From: Streptomyces sp. DT2A-34
Lineage (GTDB): Bacteria > Actinomycetota > Actinomycetes > Streptomycetales > Streptomycetaceae
Assembly (NCBI RefSeq): GCF_030499515.1
Contig: NZ_JASTWJ010000001.1
Coordinates: forward strand, 8,660,001 to 8,724,000
Direction: 5' to 3'
DNA: 64,000 nt
This document shows positions 16,838 to 25,677 of this stretch, piece by piece (positions within the stretch are counted from its first letter, which is position 1; every line of letters begins with the position of its first letter). The notes under the pieces are model-generated. The model worked only from the letters and a program-made list of their open reading frames with translations, made no database searches and was not told where the DNA came from. A program made the translations under genes and the position numbers.

Positions 16838-17176
16838 CTACTTGCTCCGATCGATGCCGTGCGCCTCGTCATAGGCCTCCATGACTGCTTTCGCGATGCG
16901 TCCCCGTTCCGCGAACTCATAGCCCTCCTTCTTGGCCCACTCGCGGATCTTGTCGCGCTCCTCGGCAGTCGTCTCGGGTACGACTCGCTTCTTGACCGGC
17001 GTTGTCTTCCCGGCTTTCCGGCCGACCTTCAGGTACGGCTTCAGCGCTTCCTCAAGCTTCTTCTGCTCCTCAGCTGTGAGATCGATTTCGTACCAGGTGT
17101 CACCCAAGCCGAACATCTGTGTAGCCGCATCCGGCTTACCGCTGAGATCCGACTCGACAATGCTTCGAATGACCAT
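16838..17176 (-). CDS. lsr2: Lsr2-family nucleoid-associated protein
   Basis: A 112-residue homologue of the actinobacterial xenogeneic silencer Lsr2, which bridges AT-rich DNA. The N-terminal oligomerisation part contains the family's TWYEIDLTAEEQKKLEEAL. A basic linker (GRKAGKTTPVKKRVV) leads to the C-terminal DNA-binding helix pair IREWAKKEGYEF followed by ERGRIAKAVMEAYDEAHG, with the RGR minor-groove motif. Streptomyces chromosomes have their own Lsr2 copies, so this one probably travels with the element and silences it or its host targets. It is divergent from the DHH gene across a 206-base AT-richer spacer, which could be its own target. Confidence 0.85.
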   Translation of the reverse strand: MVIRSIVESDLSGKPDAATQMFGLGDTWYEIDLTAEEQKKLEEALKPYLKVGRKAGKTTPVKKRVVPETTAEERDKIREWAKKEGYEFAERGRIAKAVMEAYDEAHGIDRSK

Positions 17177-17382
17177 AGCAGCGAGAGTAGCCGATACGCA
17201 AGGACCTTGGAAAGTCTGTCGCGGTCATTCGAGATAAGTGTGCCATTGAGGGCCGGAATAAGACTCAGGATTACTGCTAAAAGAGCAGAGGATGTGAATG
17301 CAACTGCTAAAATCACAGTGCCGCAAGGGGGTCTCGTACCCCGTTCCCCACCGACATAGACCCCGATCGAGAGGCCTCCACC

Positions 17383-18033
17383 ATGTCCACGCTCGACACC
17401 GTCGACGACCATTCGCTCACTGACGAGGACACTGACCTCTTCGGACTGCTGTGCCAGCGCCGGGGGTGGTCGGATCAGTACCTGAAGGAGATCGAGTCCA
17501 CCGAGCACGACGAGCTCCTGGACCTGGCCGAGATGGTCGAGGCCCTTGCGGACGCCCGGGCGACGGGCAAGAAGATCACCATTGCCCCCGACTTCGACAT
17601 GGACGGCATCTCCTCCGGGGTCCTCGGCTACGCCGGTCTGTCCGAGCTCGGCTTCGACGTCGAGCTGCACCTGCCCGACTACCGCCGCGGTCACGAGCTC
17701 ACGCCCGAGGACATCGCCGAGATCCACGCGAAGTGGCCCGACGCGCGGGTCCTGCTCACTTGCGACGGGGGAGTGAACTCCCACCGCGGTATCGCCGCCG
17801 CGCGTGCCCTGGGCTGGACGACGCTGGTGACCGATCACCATGAAGAGCTCGCGCCGGGCTCGACCGCGGACATCACCGTCGACCCGTGCCGGATCGACGA
17901 GACCTACGCCCACACTGGGATCTGCGGTGCCCACGTGCTCTACCAGCACACTCCTCACTCCACGTTGCTCCTCATAAACGACTCAAGCCTATCTCTAAAG
18001 GCATTTGCGACCGACTCTGAATCCATTCGATAA
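17383..18033 (+). pseudogene. RecJ-like DHH phosphoesterase, truncated
   Basis: The N-terminal catalytic domain of a DHH-family single-strand nuclease or phosphoesterase is clear: APDFDMDGISSG (DxDxDG), LLTCDGGVNSHRG and VTDHHEEL. Homology runs to about GICGAHVLYQ (near 17949) and then gives way to unrelated sequence with weak codon bias that ends at 18033. A complete RecJ-like protein would continue for several hundred residues, including the DHHA1 domain. The gene was therefore cut by a deletion or recombination at about 17950, and the product is probably inactive. Start ATG at 17383 has GAGAGG upstream. Confidence 0.8.
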
Positions 18034-18080
18034 GGGCTCCGAAAAGCGAAGCCGGCACGCAGGGCCTGCACCGGACATGA

Positions 18081-18116
18081 AGAAGCCGGTGCCCAGATCG
18101 CCCGGCACCGGCTTCT
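18081..18116 (-). terminator. Hairpin terminator of the transfer-like operon
   Basis: Thirteen-base arms (AGAAGCCGGTGCC at 18081-18093 and its complement at 18104-18116) around a ten-base loop, 25 bases past the stop of the cell-wall hydrolase gene. Confidence 0.8.
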
Positions 18117-18140
18117 CACTCCCAGATCAGATGCAGTGCA

Positions 18141-20320
18141 TCAGACCGTCTTGATCTTGCCGGAGGGGAGCATCGAATCCGACATGTCCACGAACTTCCA
18201 GCCCTCGGCCGCCATCCGCGCCGCGCTGTCGACACGGACCCGCCCCATGAAGGCGCAGTAGCCGGCCTCGCCGAGGATGACCTTGTCGCCCTGGACGCCG
18301 AGCACCACGAGGGTGTGGCCGGCGGGATCGGAGCCCGGGCCGGAACCCACCGAATACGCCGTCGGAGTCGAGGACAACTGCTTGCTGGTCTCCCTCGCGA
18401 TCGTGTACGCCGTCTCCTTGCCGTCACCGGCCGGGTAGGTCTGGAACGTCGTGTACTTGTTCACGAAGTAGGTCGAGAACGACACGCAGTTCTCAGCATG
18501 GTTGCTCCCGCACGAGCCAGGACCACCTTGGTCGCCGTAGCGGTCGTCGAGGAACTTGTCACCCTCCTTGTTGAAGAGGTCGACGAGGGCCTGAGCCTCT
18601 TCCTGGGTCATCCCGCCGTCCTTCAATGAGACAGAAGTACCGCCCTTGGTACTGCAGTTGCCCAGGATCGTATTGATGCCGTTGACGATGTTCTCGATGA
18701 TCCCGCCGACGATGTTCTTGACGCCGTCCACGATCGAGTTGTCGACCGACCAGCCGCTCATCTTGCCGAACCACATCTCGGCGTTGTCGCCTCGTGCGGT
18801 GAGCCCGGCCGCGCCGTCAGCGGAGCGCTCCCAGTTCTCGTGGAAGTGCAGCGCCGCCGCACGCGGCGAGCCCTGCGACGTCTTGAGCATGTCCTTGAAG
18901 ACCGTGACATCGCCCGGGTTGTCACCATCGACCATGAAGGCCAGCTGGGCCTTGATCGTGAACCAGTCGACGCCCTTGCTCTTCGCGTACTGGCGCAGCA
19001 GCGTGTTGCGGCCGAACGTCCACTGCCCGAGACCGATGCCGTTGTCCGTGTTCTGTGCGGCGCTGGCCTTCCCGGCGGTCATGGCATACGTCCCCGTGGG
19101 GAAGTTCTGCACGCTCGTCGGGTCGATCCCGGACTCCTGCGACCAGTTGCCGAGGATGCCCGCGATGTTCTCCTTCGGCATCCCCCAGCTGCTGAGTACC
19201 GAGTAGATCTCCTTGGCGTTCTTCTCCACGTCCGCCGGGACGGTGGCCCCGGAACCGTTGCCGACGCTACCCGCGTTGAAGACGCACGCCGTCCCGTTCG
19301 CGTTGATGCTGCCCTCGGTCAGCGCCGTCGAGTTGAGGACGCCGGTCAAGACCGTGCCCAGCAGGGCCACGGTGGCGGTCATCGCGACCGCACCCGACAT
19401 GGCTGCCGCTACAGGGGTCATCGTCGCCGTGACGGTGACGCCCAGGACCGCGCCGGCCCCCTTGGCTATAAAGCTGCCGATCGCCATGAACGGCGCAGCG
19501 ATCGCATGACCAACCGCCTTGGCGATGTTGACGATGAGCGTCCACAGCAGCTTCCCTGCGTTGACGGCCATCGCCATGGCGGCGAAGAACATGGACTTCA
19601 ACCAGTTCAGCAAGGCCATGGCCATGACCACGCCCATGGCCGGCGGAGCAGCAGCCGCGCCACCGCCGACGGCGACGCCCTTGGCCGCCTTCGAGCCCAG
19701 GCCCTCGTCGTCTTTCGACGCACCGCGCTCGTAGCCAGTGCCGCCGGCACCCAGCTCGCGCTGGTCGGCCGGCTTGGCGTCCGGGCTGCCGCCGGTGACC
19801 TTGGACACGCCCTTGACCGCGTCCTGGGCCCCCTCGACGCCGACGTTCTTCGCTGCGCCAACGGCGGCTCCCGGAAGCCCGCCAGCCTGTGCGCCGGCCA
19901 CGGCACCGGAGACGGCAGCTCCTGCGTAACGCCCGGCGTTACGGCGGGTCGCGCTGCTGCCGTCTCCCTCGATCGCCTTCTGGGCCGCGACTCCGGCCAT
20001 GTTCCCGGCGACGCCGTTCATGCCCTGCTTGATCTTCGACCCGGCATTCGCGGCACCGGCCGCCTTGCCCGCGGTCTCTGCGGTGTCTGCAGCGTCCGGC
20101 ATCTTCGGCGCGGCCTCCGGTGCCGTGTTCGCCGCGCCAGAAGGACCAGAAGAAGCAGCTCCCGGCCCCGGGAGCTGCTTGGGCACGCTGGCCTTGCCCT
20201 CGGGAGGCTTCTCGATGCCCTCCCGCGACCCTGCCGGGGCATCCCCTGACTCACCGACGTGCTCGGCTGGTCCTTCGTCGTCCCCTTCTTGGGACTCCGA
20301 TTCGGCTTGTCGGTGGCCAT
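18141..20320 (-). CDS. Membrane-anchored cell-wall hydrolase: phage-tail-lysozyme plus CHAP-like domains (conjugation/transfer)
   Basis: A protein of roughly 725 residues. An N-terminal Gly/Ala/Pro-rich region is followed by several hydrophobic segments (near MGVVMAMALLNWLKSMFFAA and later GAVAMTATVALLGTVLTGVL). Next comes a phage-tail-lysozyme domain (IYSVLSSWGMPKENIAGILG, then NWSQESGIDP with the likely catalytic Glu). Last is a CHAP/NlpC-like peptidase (CGSNHAENCVSFS with candidate nucleophile Cys, later PAGHTLVVLGVQ with the His). It resembles Gram-positive conjugative VirB1/TcpG-type hydrolases that open peptidoglycan. ATG at 20318-20320 has AAAGGAAA upstream and high third-position GC. 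The frame must slip by -1 in the G-run at 20243-20246 to join the main frame. The unshifted main frame has only a poor GTG start at 20378. Confidence 0.75.
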
Positions 20321-20378
20321 GTCGTTTTCCTTTCCAGCTCAATTCCAGGTAGCGGGATGCGTCACTTCCTCGCCGCAC

Positions 20379-21683
20379 TCAATGGAGAGTGGTGAGGAAG
20401 TCCTTGTCGTCGCGAATGGTGCTGTTGGACTGCACGTCCCGCAGACTCACGTCCAGTCGGAGCAAGTCGAGCGACAGATCAGACTCGTACTGCGACTTGT
20501 TCCGGGAGTAGTTCTGATACGCCTGTGAAAGGTTGTTCATGATGTTCATGAGAGGGCGCATCGTCACGTCAGAGGACTGGTAGCCGTTGGTGAGGCTGGT
20601 GCCGTCCGAGAGGATCCACTGCATGTCCGAGATCTGCTGGCTCGTCGGATCCGAGCCCTCGTCACGCTTCTTGGTGAAGAACTGGGCGTAGCTCTGACCG
20701 GCCGGCACCAGGGCGTCGAGGTAGCCGCCGTAGACGTTGCCTGCACGCCAGTTGAGGTCGAAGCCGCCCGGGACGACATGCTTGGTCTGCAGCGCCAGCG
20801 TCGAGACGCCGTCCTTGGCCGCGGCCGCGGAGACGCCCGTGATCTTGTCGGTGGAAATCGAGACCGGAACGGTCGGCGGACGCAGGAACAGGCCGTCGAT
20901 CTTCGTCGTCTGCAGGTCGGACGTGTACGACTGAATCTGCGTCAGATTCGTGCGCAACTCGACGAGCTTCTGGTCCAGGGCATCCCTGGCCTCGGCCTCC
21001 ATCTCCTTGAGCGCGACCTCGTAGTAGGCCTGCGCAGGGTCGAAGGTCAGAGCGTCGAGCGCCGCGATCTTCTGGACCCCGGATGCGCCGGGGTTGAAGA
21101 AGACCCGCCACTGGTCGTACTTGGAGAAGGTCTCGTCGCCGGCCAGCTTGCCGCTGCTGTGCGCCTGCTCCGCTCCGGGCGTGGTGAGTTCAGCATTCGC
21201 ACGGACCGTCAGGTTCAACACCTGACGGTCGAAGGGCCGGTCGGCGTTCAGGAGGACCCCGACGTAGCCGGTCGAACCGAAGGCGTAGAAGGAGCCCTTG
21301 ATCCCACTGGTGCTGACCGGCTCACTGTTCAGCGAGGTGTCCGACCCGAGCAGGAACGCCCTGTAGTCCGCGGCGTTGTACGAGATCTGAGCGGTCGGAC
21401 TGAAGTGCATCATCACGAGCGCCTTGTTGCCGCTCTCGTTGGTGTAGACCCCGTCGACGGTGCCGTCGAGATTCGTCTTCGACGTCTTGAAGTCGCTGGT
21501 GTACAGCGCCGTCTGCGACAGCGAGTCACGCTCCGCCTGGTACGCCGAGGCCCCCGATGCGCTGATCACGATCGCGCCCGTGACCGCGAAGATGCCGAAG
21601 AACACCCCAAAACGCTCGATCGCGTGGTGCGAGTCGAGCTTGAACTTCCTACTGAAGGCCAGTGCCTTGTCCTTGATCCCCAT
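20379..21683 (-). CDS. Single-pass membrane protein of a transfer-like cluster
   Basis: A 434-residue protein not recognised by name. A basic cytoplasmic N-terminus (KLDSHHAIERF) precedes one transmembrane segment (residues about 26-46, FGVFFGIFAVTGAIVISASG). The rest is probably extracytoplasmic, rich in Ser/Thr/Asp. It contains helical stretches that could form a coiled coil (YYEVALKEMEAEARDALDQ; SQAYQNYSRNKSQYESDL). It contains no cysteine that I can see. It lies between the two-helix protein and the cell-wall hydrolase, all on the - strand, as in actinobacterial transfer operons. A structural role in an envelope-spanning channel is inferred from context only. Confidence 0.7.
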   Translation of the reverse strand: MGIKDKALAFSRKFKLDSHHAIERFGVFFGIFAVTGAIVISASGASAYQAERDSLSQTALYTSDFKTSKTNLDGTVDGVYTNESGNKALVMMHFSPTAQISYNAADYRAFLLGSDTSLNSEPVSTSGIKGSFYAFGSTGYVGVLLNADRPFDRQVLNLTVRANAELTTPGAEQAHSSGKLAGDETFSKYDQWRVFFNPGASGVQKIAALDALTFDPAQAYYEVALKEMEAEARDALDQKLVELRTNLTQIQSYTSDLQTTKIDGLFLRPPTVPVSISTDKITGVSAAAAKDGVSTLALQTKHVVPGGFDLNWRAGNVYGGYLDALVPAGQSYAQFFTKKRDEGSDPTSQQISDMQWILSDGTSLTNGYQSSDVTMRPLMNIMNNLSQAYQNYSRNKSQYESDLSLDLLRLDVSLRDVQSNSTIRDDKDFLTTLH

Positions 21684-21729
21684 GTTCTGCTCTCTTTCGT
21701 GCCTGCACCGTGCTGCGGGACCGGATATG

Positions 21730-21776
21730 GCGAACCGGGCCGGAGGAGGCCTTGCACCTCAACCGACCCGGTTCGC
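21730..21776 (-). promoter_or_regulatory. Intergenic hairpin
   Basis: GCGAACCGGG (21730-21739) pairs with CCCGGTTCGC (21767-21776) across a 27-base loop, between two genes of the transfer-like cluster. It may be an attenuator that sets a higher level of the upstream two-helix protein, as pilin-like genes often need. Confidence 0.5.
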
Positions 21777-21821
21777 TCGACGCCTCTGTCCCCGGTCGTG
21801 TGCACGGTCTGTGACGGCCTC

Positions 21822-22213
21822 TTACTTGGAAAGGCCGCTCAGGAACCCGCTGAACTGATCGGCGGTCTGGACGATCACCGTGCCGCCGCCGAGGTCCGTG
21901 ATGGTCTGCTGGCCGCCGGAACCGACCGTCGAGATCAGCGACCACCCGCCGGTGCCCAGGGCTCCGCCGACGAGAATGAGGAGCGCGATCGTGCCCCAGC
22001 CCTGCTGCTGACCCGCGGACTGCGGGTTGGCCATCAGCTTTTTGATCAGGAGCACACCGCCCCAGACCAGGCCGACAGCACCGAGCAGCAGAGCAGAAGA
22101 CCGCCCCAGAGCTGGATCTGGGACTTGGCGTTCTGCAGGAAGCTGGTCAGGTCCCAGGCTGCACTCGGCAGGGAGGCCTGTGTGAGGACGGCTGCCTCGT
22201 AGATCTTCGTCAT
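21822..22213 (-). pseudogene. Two-helix membrane protein (VirB2/pilin-like size and layout), frameshifted
   Basis: ATG at 22211-22213 has AGGAGAGGAAAG upstream and opens a strongly biased frame, MTKIYEAAVLTQASLP, that leads into QIQLWGGLLL. Near 22091 the frame must slip by -1 to continue as LLLGAVGLVWGGVLLIKKL, then GWGTIALLILVGGALGTGGW and a polar tail ending FSGFLSGLSK (TAA at 21822-21824). The joined product would be about 130 residues with two transmembrane helices, the layout of VirB2/TrbC-type or similar small channel subunits. As written the gene is broken; an assembly indel is possible. It is the first gene of the transfer-like cluster. Confidence 0.6.
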
Positions 22214-22633
22214 GGTTCTTTCCTCTCCTCTTTCGAATCATTCGGAGCCATGGCAGCGAGTCGCAAGGCAACAAGCGCAGGTCGCCCACCAGGACGGGCA
22301 CTGATAGAAAATGGAGTGATCGGTTGCATGCTGCCGACCCCTCTCGCCGACTCGTATACGTGCACGTGTGCAATGGCCAATCTACCCCATTCGAATGGTG
22401 GATCGTAGGGGTCTCAAATGGTCTATCGACAAAGGGTCGCAAGGTGCTCGGAAACGAGGCGAATCGGCATCGCGGCGCGCGACCGCAGGGTCGTGATGGA
22501 CGCCTGTGGAATCCGCAGTGCGAGATGTGTAATGTGCCGCTCCAGCACTGCTGCGGCGCTGGCCTGCTCGATTTCGAGGCGGGCCACCCTCACGCACTCG
22601 ATCGCGATCTTGACCAGGAAGTGCCAAACCGCC
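22214..22633. other. Divergent intergenic region
   Basis: A 420-base gene-free gap between the transfer-like cluster (leftward) and the XRE regulator (rightward), likely holding both promoters. It is less GC-rich than its surroundings (for example ATAGAAAATGGAGTGATCGG near 22304) and has palindromic ACGTGCACGT near 22359. Good place for XRE operators; no gene seen. Confidence 0.5.
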
Positions 22634-23143
22634 ATGAACCCACTGCCCGGGGACCTTTTCGCCCGCCGACTTCGTCAAGAACGCGAACGCCTCGGCATCA
22701 GCCAGGCAGAGCTAGCACGCCGTATGGCCGCACTGCTCGGCACGAACGTCGACTCCACCGCCATCACGCGCATCGAGCAGCAGACCCGCGCGGTCAGGCT
22801 CGACGAGGCGGTCACCGCTGCCGAGGCTCTCGGGGTCCCTCTGATCACACTGATCAGCGACAACTACGCCCGCGAGAACGAGGCTGAGATCCAGAACCAG
22901 CTCGCTGAGCTCGCCCTTGCCGAGCAGGAATGGGAGAGGCTGCGCCAGAAGATCCACCGGATCACCCAGACCATCCAGCAGCTCTCCGCCGAGCGGGAGG
23001 CCTTCCGTTCTCACGCGCTGGACGTCAACCCTGAAACCGCCGGCGACTACGAGCTCGATCTTGAGACGCAGGCCGCTCTCGACGCCCGGATGCGTGATGT
23101 CCGCAACAAGTCGGCCGGAGAGGTCGCAGGCTCAGGCGCATAA
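22634..23143 (+). CDS. XRE-family transcriptional regulator
   Basis: A 169-residue DNA-binding protein. Residues 8-70 form a Cro/CI-type helix-turn-helix (RRLRQERERLGISQAELARR, then TAITRIEQQTRAV). A long helical, probably coiled-coil C-terminus follows (LAEQEWERLRQKIHRITQTI and beyond). ATG 22634-22636 is preferred: AGGAAG lies about a dozen bases upstream, and the longer frame from 22418 lacks bias. It is transcribed away from the transfer-like cluster and probably represses it, as such regulators do on integrative elements. Confidence 0.75.
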   Translation: MNPLPGDLFARRLRQERERLGISQAELARRMAALLGTNVDSTAITRIEQQTRAVRLDEAVTAAEALGVPLITLISDNYARENEAEIQNQLAELALAEQEWERLRQKIHRITQTIQQLSAEREAFRSHALDVNPETAGDYELDLETQAALDARMRDVRNKSAGEVAGSGA

Positions 23144-23263
23144 CGCTGTTGCGGGCGGCTGGGCTGCATTCCCGGTCGTAGGCGTTCACCGTCTCGGGTT
23201 TCCACCACCGGATGCCTCTGGCTGAACTTGCGGCCACGGGCCCGGCATCGGACCGCGACCGCG

Positions 23264-24191
23264 CTAGGTGTATTGACCCGCAGGGTTGTTGACTCGGGTG
23301 ATGGGTGGCTGGCCTCCGAGTGCGGTGTGGCAGCGATGGTAGTTGTAGGTGTGGAGGTCATTGCTGGTGAAGGGCCTCAGGTAGGCCCACTCGTCGAGCA
23401 GAGTGCGGTTGAAGCGCGACCTTGCCGTTGGTCTGGGGGCGGTAGATGCGGGTCAGCTTGCCGGTGGCGCCGATCTCGGCGAGTGCCTGCTGCCAGGCCA
23501 GGCCCTTGCGGTAGGCCCAGGCGTTGTCGGTCAGCACGCGCTCGATGCGGGTGATGCCGTGGGCGTGGAAGAAGGCGGCTGCGCGGGTGAGGAAGCCGGC
23601 GCAGGTGGCGACTTTCTCATCGCGGTGGATCTCGCTGTAGGCGAGACGGGAGTGGTCGTCGACGGCTGAGTGGACGTAGTCGAAGCCCATGCCGCCGCGG
23701 GTGGCCCGGCCGGCCTGGCGGCCCAGCGTCTTGTGGCCGCCGCCGGCCGGGATCCGGCCGAGTTTCTTGACGTCGACGTGGACCAGTTCGCCGGGCCGGG
23801 CGCGTTCGTAGCGGCGGATGATCTGGCCGGTGGGCCGGTCCATGAACGCCAGCCGGTTCAGGCCGTGCCGGACCAGGATGCGGTGCACGGTCGAGGCGGG
23901 CAGGCCCAGAACTGGGCCGAGGCGGGCGGGGCCGAGCTTGCGTTCCTGGCGCAGCCGGCACACCCGGGCCTCCACCGCTGCCGCCGTGCGATGGGGTGTC
24001 GTCCGTGGACGGCTGGAGCGGTCGTGCAGCCCCTGCTCGCCCTCCGCTCGCCAGCGGCGCATCCATTTGTGGGCCGTGACGCGCGAGATACCCATTTCCG
24101 CTGCGACGTGCGCGACGGGGCGGCCACTGCAGACACGTTCGACGAGCAGCCGCCTGCCGTGAACGGTGAGCCGGGCATTACGGTGGGACAC
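23264..24191 (-). pseudogene. IS481-family transposase, frameshifted
   Basis: GTG at 24189-24191, preceded by GGAGG, starts VSHRNARLTVHGRRLLVERV. A helix-turn-helix pair follows (VAAEMGISRVTAHKWMRRW), then an rve/DDE core (VHVDVKKLGRIP, FDYVHSAVDDHSRLAYSEI, TDNAWAYRKG). After RPQTNGKV the expected E is lost: deletion of two bases at about 23417 shifts the frame, which as given stops at 23358. Restoring it gives RFNRTLLDEWAYLRPF and a normal C-terminus ending in TAG at 23264-23266. The element can no longer make full-length transposase. Confidence 0.85.
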
Positions 24192-24292
24192 GAAGACCTC
24201 CGTGCGGTGCAGTCCTAGACAGCTCCACCACACCGGAGGTCTTCGCCATGATCAAGCCCGGCAAGTGTCAACAACGCTCGTGATCAATACAC
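23268..24292 (-). mobile_element. IS481-family insertion sequence (defective)
   Basis: About 1,025 bp bounded by imperfect 26-base inverted repeats. The left end begins GTGTATTGACCCGC and contains GTTGTTGAC (23268-23293); the right end is the complement of GTGTATTGATCACGA...GTTGTTGAC (24267-24292). No target duplication is obvious. It sits between the XRE gene and a second IS481 remnant. Confidence 0.8.
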
Positions 24293-24399
24293 ATGTGCTG
24301 TTCGGGCACGTTGGTGACGGCACGGAGGCCTTGCATCGGTGAGGGCCTTCTGGTTTCGGTGGGGATTGCGACATCGTCCGCCGAGCCCAGGAGGCCCTC

Positions 24400-24480
24400 A
24401 TGCGCCACCCTAATGCGCCGCTGACGCCGACCAGCAGACGGCGTCGTGCGGGCAGGCCTGAAGCGAGGTGTCGTCAGTAA
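24400..24480 (+). pseudogene. IS481-type transposase, N-terminal scrap
   Basis: ATG at 24400-24402 with an AGGAGG site encodes only 26 codons. They start MRHPNAPLTP, the typical opening of another IS481 transposase, then run out of homology. The preceding 100 bases look like the end of that second element. Its far end overlaps the last bases of the membrane-protein gene on the other strand, marking another junction at about 24450-24480. Confidence 0.55.
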
Positions 24481-25658
24481 CGTCCGTTCCTGTACACCTC
24501 GCTGCTGTCACCGACGGCTGTGGTCACCACGCCCCATATGTCATGGACCGTCTCACGGGCGCCCTTGTCGTGGTTGTACCCGAACTGGAAGACGTACGTT
24601 CCCGCGTCGAGCGTGATGCCCTCGTTGAGCACCACGACGTAGTCCGCTCCTCCGTCCGAGGCCTTCCCTGCGTGCACCGTGACCTTGTCACCGAGCGACG
24701 TCCAGACACCGGTGTTCGCCACGCCACCCGTCTGCGCCACATGCAGCACGACCTTGAGCGCGGTGAGCTTCTTGGTGGTCGTGACGGTGACGGAGCTCTG
24801 GCTCCAGTAGCCGTCCGGGGACTTCAGGGCGGTCTGAACGGCGACATAGCTGCTCTGCCCGGCCACCGAGGACTTGACGCCCGACCGCTGGGACGTGGCC
24901 TCGGGCGTGTGCGCCGGTGCGGGGGCGGGAGCGCCGGGGACGTGGCCCGGGGCGGCTGCGGCAGGCACGGCCGCCGCGGCAGCCTTCCCGGCCTCCGTCG
25001 CGGCGCGCTTCTTCTCAGGCGTCGTCGAAGTCGGCGTCGGGCTGCCGTCCTCGTCGAGGCCCTGGCCGGGAGCCAGGATCGGCTCCGGCTTCTCCTTGGC
25101 CGTCGCGGCGGGTGGCGAACTCATTCCTTTGACCGCTCCCGCGGCCGCGACCAGACCGCCGACCGCGACAGCCGCGCCGAGCAGCCACTTGGAGACGGCG
25201 TGGCCGGCAACGCCGGTGGCACCCACGGGAGTCGGCGCCGCGTGCGCACCGCGCTGCTGGTCGGCGGCAGCGGCCTGCCACAGCGCGACAGAGGAGTCGT
25301 TGTCGGCGGCCTCCGTGCTCTGCGCACCCTGCTCCGCGTCGCCCTGTGCCTCGCCCTTCGCCTCGTCTCCGTCCGCCTCACGGACGGCGGCCGCCTGCGC
25401 TGCCGGGCCTGCCTCGGCCACGGGCGACTCGGCCTGCGAGGACGTGGGCTCCTCGGAGCTCCGGTCCTCGCCCTCGGCCTGTGGCGTGGCCCAAGGCAGG
25501 GGTTGGTCCCACACGGCGCCCGCCGGCTGACCGGCCTTGCCGTCGGCATCGGTCCCCGGCGCGGCGGGCGCCGGCGCGACCGCGACCTGCGCTCCGGCCT
25601 GCCCGGCGGAAGCGGCCGTTTCGCCAACTTCCTCGGAGGCGTGCTCTCCTGGTCTCAT
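24474..25658 (-). CDS. Ala/Pro-rich single-pass membrane protein with extracytoplasmic C-terminal domain
   Basis: A 394-residue protein, unrecognised. A long disordered Ala/Glu/Gln-rich N-terminal half is probably cytoplasmic. One transmembrane segment follows (KWLLGAAVAVGGLVAAAGAV), then a Pro/Thr/Ala-rich stalk, then a beta-rich domain of about 110 residues (SSVTVTTTKKLTALKVVLHV; DAGTYVFQFGYNHDKGA) exposed outside. ATG 25656-25658 is preferred because GAGGG lies just upstream; it begins 19 bases after the stop of the giant gene, implying co-transcription. An in-frame ATG at 25730 inside the giant gene is less likely. It may anchor, escort or neutralise the giant protein; this is inference from position only. 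Confidence 0.65.
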   Translation of the reverse strand: MRPGEHASEEVGETAASAGQAGAQVAVAPAPAAPGTDADGKAGQPAGAVWDQPLPWATPQAEGEDRSSEEPTSSQAESPVAEAGPAAQAAAVREADGDEAKGEAQGDAEQGAQSTEAADNDSSVALWQAAAADQQRGAHAAPTPVGATGVAGHAVSKWLLGAAVAVGGLVAAAGAVKGMSSPPAATAKEKPEPILAPGQGLDEDGSPTPTSTTPEKKRAATEAGKAAAAAVPAAAAPGHVPGAPAPAPAHTPEATSQRSGVKSSVAGQSSYVAVQTALKSPDGYWSQSSVTVTTTKKLTALKVVLHVAQTGGVANTGVWTSLGDKVTVHAGKASDGGADYVVVLNEGITLDAGTYVFQFGYNHDKGARETVHDIWGVVTTAVGDSSEVYRNGRY

Positions 25659-25677
25659 CTGGCCCTCGTTCCCTTCT

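Noticed and set aside
20243..20246. Programmed -1 frameshifting in the cell-wall hydrolase gene
   Set aside because: There is a short G run but no recognisable slippery heptamer or downstream structure argued from sequence; a simple indel explains it better, especially with a second break nearby.
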